Shown here in pieces: positions 7,421-15,726 of a stretch of DNA of 51,380 nucleotides. A program made the translations under genes and the position numbers. Position 1 is the first letter of the stretch. Each line of letters opens with the position of its first letter. The stretch is from Pontiellaceae bacterium B1224 (GTDB lineage: Bacteria; Verrucomicrobiota; Kiritimatiellia; Kiritimatiellales; Pontiellaceae): the NCBI GenBank assembly GCA_029432815.1, contig JAROBA010000039.1, positions 1 through 51,380 on the forward strand, in the 5' to 3' direction. Under the pieces are notes generated by a model, which worked only from the letters and a program-made list of their open reading frames with translations, ran no database searches and was not told the origin of the DNA.

Positions 7421-9748
7421 ATGAAAAACATATACACATTCCTGATTCTCGTCACCCTTTGCGTTTCCACTGCAATCGCCACTCCATGGGACCGCCTGTC
7501 GCCGGAAGAGGCTGCATTCTGCAAAGTACATATGGAAAAAGCGCTGTCGCTCTACGAAGCCGGCGAACAGGATGCGGCCATCCAGTCATTGGAAGATTCC
7601 TACAACCTCGCTGATAAACAATTTAACAACTCCTTTTTTGTTCATCGGATCATCTGGTGGGAAGCGCAGGTATACAGCGGCAAAGAAAATGAAGAATGGG
7701 GCCTTAAAATGTTCCGCTTTCTGCGGGACCGCGAACACCGGCTCTATCCTCAGCACGCCATCGAAATTCCCGGCCGCGATTTTGTCCTGTATGAAAACAT
7801 TATTATGAAATTGCGAAGTCTGGGGATGCTGGCTCAGGCTCGTGCTGAAACGCAGGAATTGGAAAATACGCTGACAACGTATAAAAACTTCGACCTGTCC
7901 GGGCAGCGCTATCCCGACCGGGGCCCCCTCTTCAGCACCCTTCCGGAAGCACGGAAACGAGACTATCCGGTGCACTGGAACGAATTGAACGGAACGTCCC
8001 GCAGCAACCGCCACATCTACTATTGCTACCTGTACGGAGTGCAGCTCATTTCTGAAAATGCACTCACCTACGGCGATTGGAAAAAAGCCGCTGAACTCGC
8101 CGACTGGTACATGCAGTTTAACGATTCGTACGCACTCAGCGATGAGGAGATGCGCGGTGAAGTTTGCCGAGTTGCCCTTCAGGCCACCGATACGCTCGCA
8201 GATATCTCGCTGCTGGATGGCCCGCCGGAAGAAGCGGCCGCATTTTATCGGACGTATATGGATAAAATGGATTCCGGTCACTACAACCCCTCCACCAATG
8301 CGTATTTTATGGCTCAGCTGAAACTCGCCCGCCTGCAGATTCAAATGGGCACACTCACCCCCGCAGCCATTCCCATGGCCGATACCGCCGTTGCCAGCAT
8401 CGAAGAATTCCTCCATTTTGACCGTGCGCAAATCATTCATGCCAAACTCAGCCGGGCCCGGATTTACCACGCACTGGGCGACCCCGATCAGGCCTGGGCC
8501 ATCGTGAACACCTTGTTTGATGAAACCTCCATGGATGTAAATACCTACCATCAGCTGCGCATCCTCACCACCGCCATAGATCTGGCACTGGACGAAGGCG
8601 GCACCCACCCGGAACTGGAAAACTGGCTGGTTCAGGCCCTGCACAATGAACGGCAGCTCGGCAACAAATTCAACGAACTGCCACTCTACGAAAAGTATGC
8701 GGAGTTCCTCGAAATTCACGGCCGCTACGACGAAGCGCGCTCCATTCGCAAAGAAGCCATTCGTCTCTCCAAGGCGATGAACCTGCCCCGCCGCACCCAG
8801 CGAAATGAAATGGCACTGCAACGAATCCCGGCAAATGCGGCACCGGCGAATCAGGTTGCAGCGGCTCCGCCAATCGTTTCCGAGCCCGCTCAAAAACAAA
8901 AGCCATCCACAAAGCCGGCAACGAAATCCCCTGCTCCCAATGAAACGGAAGTCTCTTCCGGCGTCTCGATCTCGGCGGATATACCGGTTGAGATACAGCC
9001 CAGCCTAAGCCTCAGCGCGGCACTTCCAGAGCATTCTGCCCATGGACGCTTCTATTTAACCAATCCCGCCGCCACGACGCAGACCGGCCAAATTAAAATC
9101 GACGGCGCAATCGATCAACCCAAATGGCAGAACGAGCAATGGCTGACCTTGCAGGCCAGTCCTTCCTTCCCCTCCATCTCCCTGACCCGCCCGCTCCAAC
9201 TGCAAGCTGGAGAGAGCTGCATCATCGACATCACCGGACTGCCGGCAGAGAGCGGTGCCGGCGGCGCGGTACGCTGCGCGTGGATGAACGGATCCGTATT
9301 GATCAGCGAAGGCATCTGGGAATATCGCAGCGAAGAATCCGAAAAACGCACCGCCGTCATCGATGCCCACGAACTCCGCCGCAATCCGTTCTACCTGCTC
9401 CCCATCAACCACACCATCCAGCGGCAGGAATCGGACTCTGCTGAAGCAGTCGATGTTACCGTCTCGGCCAGCTCGCCCATGCGCATTGAGGCCTATAACG
9501 GCACAACCGGAAAACTACTCTACGTGGATGCCAACGGCGATGGTGATTTCGACGATGCCGGCGATTTGATTTCATCCGATGCCAACCACAATGGCTGGCC
9601 GGATATCCTCTTCAGTGCAGGCGACCGTATGGCTGCGCTGACACTCTATGTGAAATCGGAATCCGACACAACGGAAGAACAGGAACTGACGATCCAATTA
9701 TTGGAAAACGGGCAGTGGCGAATCGATGCGGTTGACGTAATCAAATAA
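7421..9748 (+). CDS. Secreted TPR-like protein of unknown function
   Basis: 775 aa from the ATG at 7421, which opens a signal peptide (MKNIYTFLILVTLCVSTAIA). An upstream ATG at 7397 would add eight residues and cannot be excluded. Residues about 25-480 are helix-rich with TPR-like spacing (A..Y...G....A). A Pro/Lys/Ala-rich linker follows, then a beta-rich C-terminal part with a calcium-loop-like segment (DANGDGDFDDAGD, DANHNGWPD). I recognise no catalytic domain. It runs convergently into hisF, with one base between the two stops. A near-palindrome copy is at 9692-9706. Confidence 0.7.
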   Translation: MKNIYTFLILVTLCVSTAIATPWDRLSPEEAAFCKVHMEKALSLYEAGEQDAAIQSLEDSYNLADKQFNNSFFVHRIIWWEAQVYSGKENEEWGLKMFRFLRDREHRLYPQHAIEIPGRDFVLYENIIMKLRSLGMLAQARAETQELENTLTTYKNFDLSGQRYPDRGPLFSTLPEARKRDYPVHWNELNGTSRSNRHIYYCYLYGVQLISENALTYGDWKKAAELADWYMQFNDSYALSDEEMRGEVCRVALQATDTLADISLLDGPPEEAAAFYRTYMDKMDSGHYNPSTNAYFMAQLKLARLQIQMGTLTPAAIPMADTAVASIEEFLHFDRAQIIHAKLSRARIYHALGDPDQAWAIVNTLFDETSMDVNTYHQLRILTTAIDLALDEGGTHPELENWLVQALHNERQLGNKFNELPLYEKYAEFLEIHGRYDEARSIRKEAIRLSKAMNLPRRTQRNEMALQRIPANAAPANQVAAAPPIVSEPAQKQKPSTKPATKSPAPNETEVSSGVSISADIPVEIQPSLSLSAALPEHSAHGRFYLTNPAATTQTGQIKIDGAIDQPKWQNEQWLTLQASPSFPSISLTRPLQLQAGESCIIDITGLPAESGAGGAVRCAWMNGSVLISEGIWEYRSEESEKRTAVIDAHELRRNPFYLLPINHTIQRQESDSAEAVDVTVSASSPMRIEAYNGTTGKLLYVDANGDGDFDDAGDLISSDANHNGWPDILFSAGDRMAALTLYVKSESDTTEEQELTIQLLENGQWRIDAVDVIK

Positions 9749-9749
9749 A

Positions 9750-10508
9750 TTACAGCCGAACTTCAACGCCCTTCGAGCGCATATATTCCTTGAGCTCACC
9801 CACCGTGAGTTCTCCGAAATGAAACAGCGATGCTGCCAACACGGCATCGGCTTTACCATCCGTCACAGCTTCAACAAAATGGTCTTTGGTTCCGGCCCCG
9901 CCGGAGGCAATCACCGGCACGCCAACCGCCTCTGCAATCGCACGGGTCAGCTCCAGATCGTAGCCATCCCGGCACCCATCGCAATCCATACTGGTGAGCA
10001 GAATTTCCCCGGCCCCGCGCTGCGTGCCCTCAATCGCCCATTCAATCGCATCCAGCTCAGTTGGATTCCGGCCACCGTGCGTGTAAACGCCCCAGGTTCC
10101 GTCGCCGTTGCGGCGCGCATCAATTGCCAGCACCGTGCATTGGGAACCAAAGGAGTCGGAGCATTGGTTGAGGATGTCGGGATTGGTGATCGCGGCGGTG
10201 TTGAACGAAACCTTATCGGCCCCGGCTTTGAGCATGTTGCGCACATCGGCCAGCGTACGAATGCCTCCACCCACAGTGAGCGGCATAAAAACCTGCTCCG
10301 CACAGCGGCGCACAATATCAACCATGGTTTCACGGCCATCGCTCGATGCGGTAATATCCAGAAAAGTCAGCTCGTCCGCACCCTGCGCTTCGTAGGCCTT
10401 GGCACATTCCACCGGATCGCCTGCATCGCGCAGGTCCACAAAGTTTACGCCTTTAACCACACGCCCGCCGGTTACATCCAGACACGGTATAATTCGTTTT
10501 GCCAACAT
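9750..10508 (-). CDS. hisF: Imidazole glycerol phosphate synthase, cyclase subunit
   Basis: 252 aa (beta-alpha)8 barrel. It uses ammonia from HisH to turn PRFAR into IGP and AICAR. Both catalytic aspartates are in place: [12 protein letters not shown] near residue 11 and AIDARR near 130. The phosphate-binding loops VGGGIRTL and ASGGAGT are present. The length is typical. No hisH is in the window; hisI lies 2.5 kb away, so the histidine genes are scattered. The next gene upstream is separated by a terminator at 10610-10634. Confidence 0.96.
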   Translation of the reverse strand: MLAKRIIPCLDVTGGRVVKGVNFVDLRDAGDPVECAKAYEAQGADELTFLDITASSDGRETMVDIVRRCAEQVFMPLTVGGGIRTLADVRNMLKAGADKVSFNTAAITNPDILNQCSDSFGSQCTVLAIDARRNGDGTWGVYTHGGRNPTELDAIEWAIEGTQRGAGEILLTSMDCDGCRDGYDLELTRAIAEAVGVPVIASGGAGTKDHFVEAVTDGKADAVLAASLFHFGELTVGELKEYMRSKGVEVRL

Positions 10509-10609
10509 AGAAACATTCCTGTTTTAAAAGGGCGTGACGATATTCCAGGCATTGGAAAAACGCAAACGGCTTTTCCCGCAATTCGGCCCGTCCATCGACA
10601 GCAAAAACT

Positions 10610-10634
10610 AAAAAAGGGCGGCCGAAGCCACCCC
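10610..10634 (-). terminator. Rho-independent terminator with UUCG loop
   Basis: Read on the minus strand, GGGTGGC and GCCGCCC pair around a TTCG tetraloop and run into a T-rich tail. It directly follows the 46-aa ORF at 10640-10780 and precedes hisF. Confidence 0.85.
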
Positions 10635-10639
10635 GTTCA

Positions 10640-10780
10640 CTATCGTCCTGTTTTGGAAGTCCGCTTTTTACGCCAGCGGCGAAAGAGCCAGCCACCGATC
10701 AGAAAAACCGCCGCGATGATCAGCATGGCCAGCACATCGCTCGGAGCCGGTTCGCAATACGGTATGAAGGGCTCTTCCAT
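10640..10780 (-). CDS. Small single-pass membrane protein, 46 aa
   Basis: A short ORF, MEEPFIPYCEPAPSDVL, then one hydrophobic helix of about 15-17 residues and a basic tail RRWRKKRTSKTGR. It begins 17 bp after the SlyD-like gene and ends just before a strong terminator, so it sits as the last gene of a two-gene transcript. The perfect palindrome at 10782-10796 ends 2 bp upstream of the ATG and its GGAA could serve as the ribosome site. The EPAPSD...RRRR layout recalls PEP-CTERM tails, but no exported domain precedes it. Function unknown. Confidence 0.55.
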   Translation of the reverse strand: MEEPFIPYCEPAPSDVLAMLIIAAVFLIGGWLFRRWRKKRTSKTGR

Positions 10781-10781
10781 T

Positions 10782-10796
10782 TTCCAATGATTGGAA
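10782..10796. repeat. TTCCAA-N3-TTGGAA palindrome (spacer TGA), intergenic
   Basis: Perfect copy between the SlyD-like gene and the 46-aa ORF; it overlaps the likely ribosome binding site of the latter. A one-mismatch copy is at 10543-10557 on the other side of the same transcript. Confidence 0.95.
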
Positions 10797-10797
10797 C

Positions 10798-11220
10798 TTA
10801 GTCGACCGCGACGAGCTCCAGCTCAAAATTCAGATTCTGGCCGGCGAGCTGGTGGTTGGCATCGATGGTGATGGCCGCGTCCTCAACTCCTGTAATCGTG
10901 ACCGGAACCGGCTGTCCTTCAGGACTCTGCATCTGCAGCATCATACCGATTTCCGGCTCCAGATCCGGCGGCAGCTGCGAACGTTCGAAGCTCATCACCA
11001 GCTCATCACGCTTTTCGCCATAGGCTTCGGCGGCAGGAATATTGATGGTTTTCTTTTCGCCGACAGCCATGTCTGCAACGCCCTTTTCAAAGCCCGGGAT
11101 CACCATGCCGGCACCCATTTCGAATTCCAGCGGATCGCGTCCGGCTGAGGAGTCAAACTGGTTTCCATCGTCCAGCGTTCCGGTGTAGTGAATCTTAACT
11201 TTCTGTCCTTTTTCGATCAT
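10798..11220 (-). CDS. FKBP-type peptidyl-prolyl isomerase, SlyD-like
   Basis: 140 aa. The FKBP core (KIHYTGTLDDGNQFDSS, VIPGFEKGVADM, GEKKTINIPAAEAYG) is split by the chaperone 'insert in flap' segment, and the C-terminus has the SlyD/SlpA-type DANHQLAGQNLNFELELV. The His-rich metal-binding tail of E. coli SlyD is absent. It catalyses prolyl isomerisation during folding, probably in the cytoplasm because no signal peptide is seen. Confidence 0.92.
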   Translation of the reverse strand: MIEKGQKVKIHYTGTLDDGNQFDSSAGRDPLEFEMGAGMVIPGFEKGVADMAVGEKKTINIPAAEAYGEKRDELVMSFERSQLPPDLEPEIGMMLQMQSPEGQPVPVTITGVEDAAITIDANHQLAGQNLNFELELVAVD

Positions 11221-11301
11221 TTTATTGCCTTTCTGTTCTAATTAAGATGAAGGCGCACCTTACAGGCATGCGATCCGAATTCAACCCCTAGTCGGCACTT
11301 T

Positions 11302-12000
11302 CTACCAGCTTTGGTCGCTGGCGGCGCGGCGCAGATGAATGACATCCACCGTGATATTTTCAGGTAGACTGCAGAGATATGCCACCGCATCGGCCACATC
11401 TTCGGGTTGGATCATCGCGCTGAAATCGGTCAGATCGGGACGGGACTGTTTCACCATTTCCGTGGCCACCCCGCCCGGGCAGATGGCATGTACCCGAATA
11501 TTAAAATCCCGCCCTTCTTCAATGGCGGTTTTGGTCATGCCGATCAGCGCGTGTTTGCTCGCCCCGTAGGCCCCCTGATTCGGATAGCCCTTAACGCCGA
11601 CCACCGAGGAAATGTTGATGATCCGACCACGCGCCTGCGACTTCATCATTTTCATGGCTTCGCGCATGCAGAGAAACGAACCCTCCACATTCAGTTTAAA
11701 AATATACTGCCAGTCTTCCAGCGAGGCCTCGGTCAGCGGATCAAAAATGCCCACGCCAGCATTGTTCACCAGCAGGTCGACGGTTTCCAATGATTGGAAA
11801 AGTTCAACCACCTCCGGTTCCTGCGAAAGATCCGCCGGCCGAACTTCGGCTGAAATACCAAACGCTTCGCATTGCTGTTTAACTTCGGCCAGCTTTTCGG
11901 CATTGCGAGCCACCAGCACCAGATCGTAGCCGCATTCGGCAAGTTTAAGCGCAATCGCCGATCCGATTCCCTGGCTGGCTCCGGTAATGAGTGCTTTCAT
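11302..12000 (-). CDS. SDR family oxidoreductase
   Basis: 232 aa from ATG 12000 (MKALITGASQGIG) with a GGAG site upstream. This ATG overlaps the TGA of the BaiN gene in ATGA form, indicating translational coupling. Classical SDR features: cofactor loop TGASQGIG, NNAG, catalytic Ser in ISSVVG and YGASK (Tyr/Lys), then PGGVATEM. Arg in the cofactor region (VARN) suggests NADP(H). The substrate is unknown; sepiapterin- or 3-ketoacyl-type reductases are possible. The palindrome at 11785-11799 is read as FQSLE. Confidence 0.88.
   Translation of the reverse strand: MKALITGASQGIGSAIALKLAECGYDLVLVARNAEKLAEVKQQCEAFGISAEVRPADLSQEPEVVELFQSLETVDLLVNNAGVGIFDPLTEASLEDWQYIFKLNVEGSFLCMREAMKMMKSQARGRIINISSVVGVKGYPNQGAYGASKHALIGMTKTAIEEGRDFNIRVHAICPGGVATEMVKQSRPDLTDFSAMIQPEDVADAVAYLCSLPENITVDVIHLRRAASDQSW
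11785..11799. repeat. TTCCAA-N3-TTGGAA palindrome (spacer TGA), in SDR gene
   Basis: Perfect copy; the gene reads it as F-Q-S-L-E. Confidence 0.95.
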
Positions 12001-13130
12001 CTTTTTCTCCTGTAATTTCGTTTGCTGCCTCTGGCAGGAGGCGCAGATTTTTTGCTTTCTTTTTCCAACGGTTGGAATCCCTTCTTGCCGCACCGCTTTC
12101 CAATAGAAGCAACCGCCAGCCGCGCAGTGGAAAATGCGGCCTGCAGATTATAACCTCCGGTCGGCCCGTCCACATCCAGCACCTCGCCGGCAAAATAGAG
12201 CCCCCGGCACTTTTTGGATTCCAGGGTCTGGAAATTAATCTCACCGAGCGCCACGCCTCCGACCGTTACCATCGCTTCTTTAATTCCACGCGTTTTGATC
12301 GGCCGAATCTCTTCCGTTTTACCATTCTGAAAATCGATGAGGAGTCGATAGTCTTTCAAGTTTTTACGGGCAACGATCCGCGACGCATCAGTAAGCGCGG
12401 TTCCGCCGACGCCCCACTTTTCAATTTCATAAACGCCGCGCGTCTGCCCCACCGAGGTCCCGTTCACCAGAACGTCCACGAGCACCTTTTCATAAATTTT
12501 TCCAATCCGCCCTTTCATCACCTGCGGATCAACTTCAAAACCGGCGAGCCCGGGGCGATACGGCGAAACGGTGTGCCCCAGCATTTTCGCCCATTCCTGG
12601 CCATCGCCGACGGAGCCGGTTTTAGGATAGCTGATGCCGCCTGTGGCAATCAGCACATAGCTGCTCTCCACTACAAAATTATCGGCGGTTACGCGAAAGC
12701 CGTTCTTTGTTTTTTCCAACGCCTGGACCACCGACGAGCAGGCGAGCGAAATATTTTGATCACGCAACAGATCGGTGAACAGCGCGAGCACATCGGCCGC
12801 CCGCTCTGTATGCGGATAAACCTTATTGCCCGCCTTCACCACGGTTTTCAGCCCATTGGCCGCAAACCAGCGTTGCAGCATTGATGGTGTGAATGCTTTC
12901 AAAGCCGGCTCCAAAAACGGGCCTACCGGATTACCGAACATCTGCACCATCCGGTCGTCGGAAATGTTGGTGGTCAGGTTGCAGCGCGAATTCCCGCACA
13001 TCAGCAGTTTACGCCCCGGCTTGGCCTTGCGCTCCAGCACCAGCGTCTTCAGTCCCAACTCACCGGCTGCGCAGCCGGCCATCAGCCCAGCCGCGCCGCC
13101 CCCTATTATGATCAGATCCGTTTTACTCAT
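11997..13130 (-). CDS. BaiN/RdsA (HI0933) family FAD-dependent oxidoreductase
   Basis: 377 aa. The N-terminal dinucleotide-binding motif is IIGGGAAGLMAG, followed by the family signature GRKLLMCGNSRCNLTT. The C-terminal part has FAGEVLDVDGPTGGYNLQAAFSTARLA, typical of this flavoprotein family. Substrates are mostly unknown; named members reduce bile-acid intermediates or other enones. The last 25 residues are basic, unusual for the family, and end in the SDR start overlap. The palindrome at 12063-12077 is read as FQPLE and a two-mismatch copy at 12219-12233 as FQTLE. Confidence 0.9.
   Translation of the reverse strand: MSKTDLIIIGGGAAGLMAGCAAGELGLKTLVLERKAKPGRKLLMCGNSRCNLTTNISDDRMVQMFGNPVGPFLEPALKAFTPSMLQRWFAANGLKTVVKAGNKVYPHTERAADVLALFTDLLRDQNISLACSSVVQALEKTKNGFRVTADNFVVESSYVLIATGGISYPKTGSVGDGQEWAKMLGHTVSPYRPGLAGFEVDPQVMKGRIGKIYEKVLVDVLVNGTSVGQTRGVYEIEKWGVGGTALTDASRIVARKNLKDYRLLIDFQNGKTEEIRPIKTRGIKEAMVTVGGVALGEINFQTLESKKCRGLYFAGEVLDVDGPTGGYNLQAAFSTARLAVASIGKRCGKKGFQPLEKESKKSAPPARGSKRNYRRKR
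12063..12077. repeat. TTCCAA-N3-TTGGAA palindrome (spacer CGG), in BaiN gene
   Basis: Perfect copy near the 3' end of the flavoprotein gene; read as F-Q-P-L-E. Confidence 0.95.
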
Positions 13131-13180
13131 AGACAGGCATGTTGGCAGAACCTATATTCTTTTCCAATCAAGGAGACGTC

Positions 13181-13756
13181 ATGAAATACACAACCGCTTT
13201 GTTCCTATCTTCCGCTATCGCCCTTTTGAGCGGATGTTCCAGTATGAAAGTAACATCCGAAGAAGTTGCTGATTTTGATTACCCGGCGGCCGCAACCTAT
13301 GAGTGGATTCAAGCACCGGTAACGGTTCTCGAAGAGGACGACACCTATCTGAACGAAAACGTCCAGATTGCTTTAAACAACGCCCTCTCCGAGCGGGGCT
13401 GGAAACAGGTTCTCGAAACCGAACAGGCCGATATTCAGGTGGTCTACTACATTAAGCTCGCCGAACAGGAGGAGGTTACGGGACCAACTGAAACCGATGC
13501 CACCCGAGTGACCGGCGGCTTTACCTACAATAAAAGCAGCGAGAGCTGGAGCTATGCCGATCAGAACCCAGACCTGATCGTCTACACCATCGAAATCGGT
13601 ACGCTTTCCCTGCTGATTTACGATGCGGAAAACGGACAGAAAATCTGGAGCGGCTCCCTGCAAACCCGGCTCGACCGCACCACCCCGCTCGACAAACAGC
13701 CTGAACTGCTTCGTAATATTGCCCGAAAGATTACCGCCAAAATTCCCGGCAAATAA
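13181..13756 (+). CDS. DUF4136 lipoprotein
   Basis: 191 aa from ATG 13181 with AGGAG upstream. The signal peptide ends in a lipobox (LLSGC), so it is an envelope lipoprotein. The mature part fits DUF4136: a beta-strand start around DFDYPAAATYEWI, ALNNALSERGW, ADIQVVYYI and a late IWSGSLQTRL. DUF4136 proteins have no assigned function. It is divergent from the BaiN gene (50 bp between starts) and is followed 2 bp later by mtfA. Confidence 0.85.
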   Translation: MKYTTALFLSSAIALLSGCSSMKVTSEEVADFDYPAAATYEWIQAPVTVLEEDDTYLNENVQIALNNALSERGWKQVLETEQADIQVVYYIKLAEQEEVTGPTETDATRVTGGFTYNKSSESWSYADQNPDLIVYTIEIGTLSLLIYDAENGQKIWSGSLQTRLDRTTPLDKQPELLRNIARKITAKIPGK

Positions 13757-13758
13757 TC

Positions 13759-14544
13759 GTGTTGCCGATTCTCCTTATTATCTTGGTGGCCCTCGCCATC
13801 ATCGGGATTTACCTATTTAAAGTACAGCTCCGCAAACAGCGGATCCAGCAGCTCTACAGTGCGCCCACGCCCGAGCACTGGCGACCGATGCTCGAAAAGA
13901 CGCTTCCAATGGTTGGAAAACTCTCGTCCGAACATTGGACGCAATTGAGCGGTCTCATGAACGTTTTCATCAACACCAAACATTTCGAAGGCTGCGGCGG
14001 ACTTGAAATCACGGAAGAGATGAAAGTCACCGTATCGGCCCAGGCGTGCATGCTGCTGCTCGGGCGCGACGTGAAAGTCTACCCGAAACTGAAAACCGTC
14101 CTGCTCTATCCGCACACCTACACCGACGGTGAAACCGCCCGGCTCGGTGAATCGTGGAATATCGGCGTGGTGGTGCTCTCCTGGAACAGCGTGGTGGGCG
14201 GGGCACGTAATTTTGCAGACGGCCACAATGTGACCTTCCATGAGTTTGCCCACCAGCTCGATCAGGAAGATGGCGCCGCCGACGGCGCGCCGATTCTCGG
14301 TGAATCCAATGCCTATCAAACCTGGGCGCGCGTTTTCAGCCACGAGTTTGAAGAGCTGGTCGAAAAAACCGAACACGGCCAGAAAGACGTAATGGACGAT
14401 TACGGCACCACCAACCCCGCCGAGTTTTTCGCCGTGGCCACCGAAACCTTTTTCGAAAAACCCCGGCAGATGAAAAGCAAACATCCCGAGCTCTACGAAA
14501 AACTGCGCGGCTACTACAAAGTGGACCCAACGGAATGGATATAA
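13759..14544 (+). CDS. mtfA: Zinc-dependent peptidase, MtfA/M90 family
   Basis: 261 aa from GTG 13759, which opens an N-terminal membrane helix (LPILLIILVALAIIGIYLF). The zinc site is HEFAHQLDQEDG, the HExxH motif of family M90, followed by the glutamate-bearing helix in YGTTNPAEFFAVATETFFE. E. coli MtfA binds Mlc and controls glucose PTS expression; here the membrane anchor suggests a different placement. It overlaps the next gene by 10 bp. Palindrome at 13904-13918 (PMVG). Confidence 0.92.
   Translation: MLPILLIILVALAIIGIYLFKVQLRKQRIQQLYSAPTPEHWRPMLEKTLPMVGKLSSEHWTQLSGLMNVFINTKHFEGCGGLEITEEMKVTVSAQACMLLLGRDVKVYPKLKTVLLYPHTYTDGETARLGESWNIGVVVLSWNSVVGGARNFADGHNVTFHEFAHQLDQEDGAADGAPILGESNAYQTWARVFSHEFEELVEKTEHGQKDVMDDYGTTNPAEFFAVATETFFEKPRQMKSKHPELYEKLRGYYKVDPTEWI
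13904..13918. repeat. TTCCAA-N3-TTGGAA palindrome (spacer TGG), in mtfA
   Basis: Perfect copy; read as P-M-V-G-K. Confidence 0.95.
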
Positions 14545-15611
14545 AAAAGCCACGTAAAACAGAGCATGCAAAATGGGTCGGCCTTCTCTGCGCATTTCTT
14601 TGGCCCGGCTCCGCCCACTTTCTTGCTGGGCAACGAAAAATCGGCATCCTTTTATTTGTCGGCCAATTGGCGATTCCAATGGTTGGAATCTGTGTGGCCG
14701 CCATTCCCCATCTCGCCAGTCTTTACCTCGGTCTGATCCTTATTTTCGTCGTCAGTCCCATCTACTACCTTACCGTTCTTGTTAAATCCTACCGGCATAT
14801 TCATCGATTGTCGCTGCCCGGCTGGGTCGGGTTTGCAGCTTTGCTGGTGGCTATGAACCTGCTCAAAGCTCCAATGATTGGAAGCCTACCGGTCAAAACC
14901 TACTCTTTACCCACCGGCGGCATGGCACCCACGCTTCAAGGCCGCCGCGCAATCCCCGGCGAAGACTCCACGCGTTGGGGCGATTCCCTGTTTCAGGGAA
15001 AAACGTATTATCATATTTCTGCTCTGGCTTCCGGCGCATTTCAAAATCCCCGTTATCAGGATAAAACCGTTCAGTTTCAAATCGGCGGAGTCCCCTATCA
15101 ACTGCCAATCGAAATTTTCCCGGCGTTTAAACCGAAAACACATTACGAACAATCGGAACTCATCTGGAGCGGTATCCTTCAGTCCGGCGACCGGATGCTG
15201 GCCGACCGGTTCAGCTATCTCTTTTCCGAACCACAGCGCGGCGATGTCGTTGTCTTTGAAACCAAGGATCTCGACTATCAGGGCATCAACCCAAACACCG
15301 TATTTGTTAAACGCATTGCGGGGTTGCCCGGAGAAACGATTCAGATCATAAACGCCCGCCTATGGGTGGATGGCAAGGAAATCAGCGAACCCCAAATCTT
15401 TCAGTTGCTCAACTACGGCAACGCGGGCAAACTCGCCTCTTCGGAAGAATCAATCACGCTCGGTCCGGACGAATACCTCGTCTTAGGCGATAACACCGCA
15501 CCGAACATGAGTTTGGACGGCCGGTTCTTCGGCCCGGTCCGCCGCGACCGAATCATCGGGAAAATACAAACCATCTACTGGCCCTTCCAACGCATGGGCA
15601 TTGTTGAATAG
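14535..15611 (+). CDS. lepB: Signal peptidase I-like protein, catalytic Ser position is Gly
   Basis: 358 aa. Several N-terminal membrane helices (about 13-120) precede a signal peptidase I (S26) domain. Box B reads PTGGMAPTL, with Gly129 where the catalytic Ser stands just before the conserved Met. The general-base Lys (Lys259 in FVKRIAGLPGE), the box D GDN and the box E-like SLDGRFFGPV are intact. About 80 residues separate box B from the next conserved GD, far more than in E. coli LepB. It overlaps mtfA. It may be a non-catalytic relative, may use another nucleophile, or may carry a single-base change (GGC for AGC). Confidence 0.8.
   Translation: MDIKKPRKTEHAKWVGLLCAFLWPGSAHFLAGQRKIGILLFVGQLAIPMVGICVAAIPHLASLYLGLILIFVVSPIYYLTVLVKSYRHIHRLSLPGWVGFAALLVAMNLLKAPMIGSLPVKTYSLPTGGMAPTLQGRRAIPGEDSTRWGDSLFQGKTYYHISALASGAFQNPRYQDKTVQFQIGGVPYQLPIEIFPAFKPKTHYEQSELIWSGILQSGDRMLADRFSYLFSEPQRGDVVVFETKDLDYQGINPNTVFVKRIAGLPGETIQIINARLWVDGKEISEPQIFQLLNYGNAGKLASSEESITLGPDEYLVLGDNTAPNMSLDGRFFGPVRRDRIIGKIQTIYWPFQRMGIVE
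14674..14688. repeat. TTCCAA-N3-TTGGAA palindrome (spacer TGG), in lepB-like gene
   Basis: Perfect copy; read as P-M-V-G. A one-mismatch copy at 14869-14883 in the same gene is read as P-M-I-G. Confidence 0.95.
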
Positions 15612-15612
15612 C

Positions 15613-15627
15613 TTCCAACCATTGGAA
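15613..15627. repeat. TTCCAA-N3-TTGGAA palindrome (spacer CCA), intergenic
   Basis: Perfect copy starting one base after the stop of the signal-peptidase-like gene. Confidence 0.95.
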
Positions 15628-15726
15628 CTTAATATTCGGCACTGCGAGACTTTCATACAATAGCGAAAACAGGCTTTTTTCCCAACGACTGTCCTTATCT
15701 CTTATCCCTCCCCGTACCAACAGAAC

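Noticed and set aside
7586-8899. 437-aa minus-strand ORF opposite the secreted TPR-like gene
   Set aside because: Antisense shadow: composition is odd, while the plus frame has a signal peptide and regular helical repeats.
9819-10790. 323-aa plus-strand ORF opposite hisF
   Set aside because: Antisense to a certain hisF with intact catalytic residues; no family resemblance.
11997-13130. Idea that recurring FQxLE peptides mark a protein motif
   Set aside because: The same DNA word is read as PxxG or SNxWN in other genes, so the signal is at DNA level.
13813-14679. 288-aa minus-strand ORF opposite mtfA
   Set aside because: Antisense shadow of a zinc peptidase with a clear HExxH motif.
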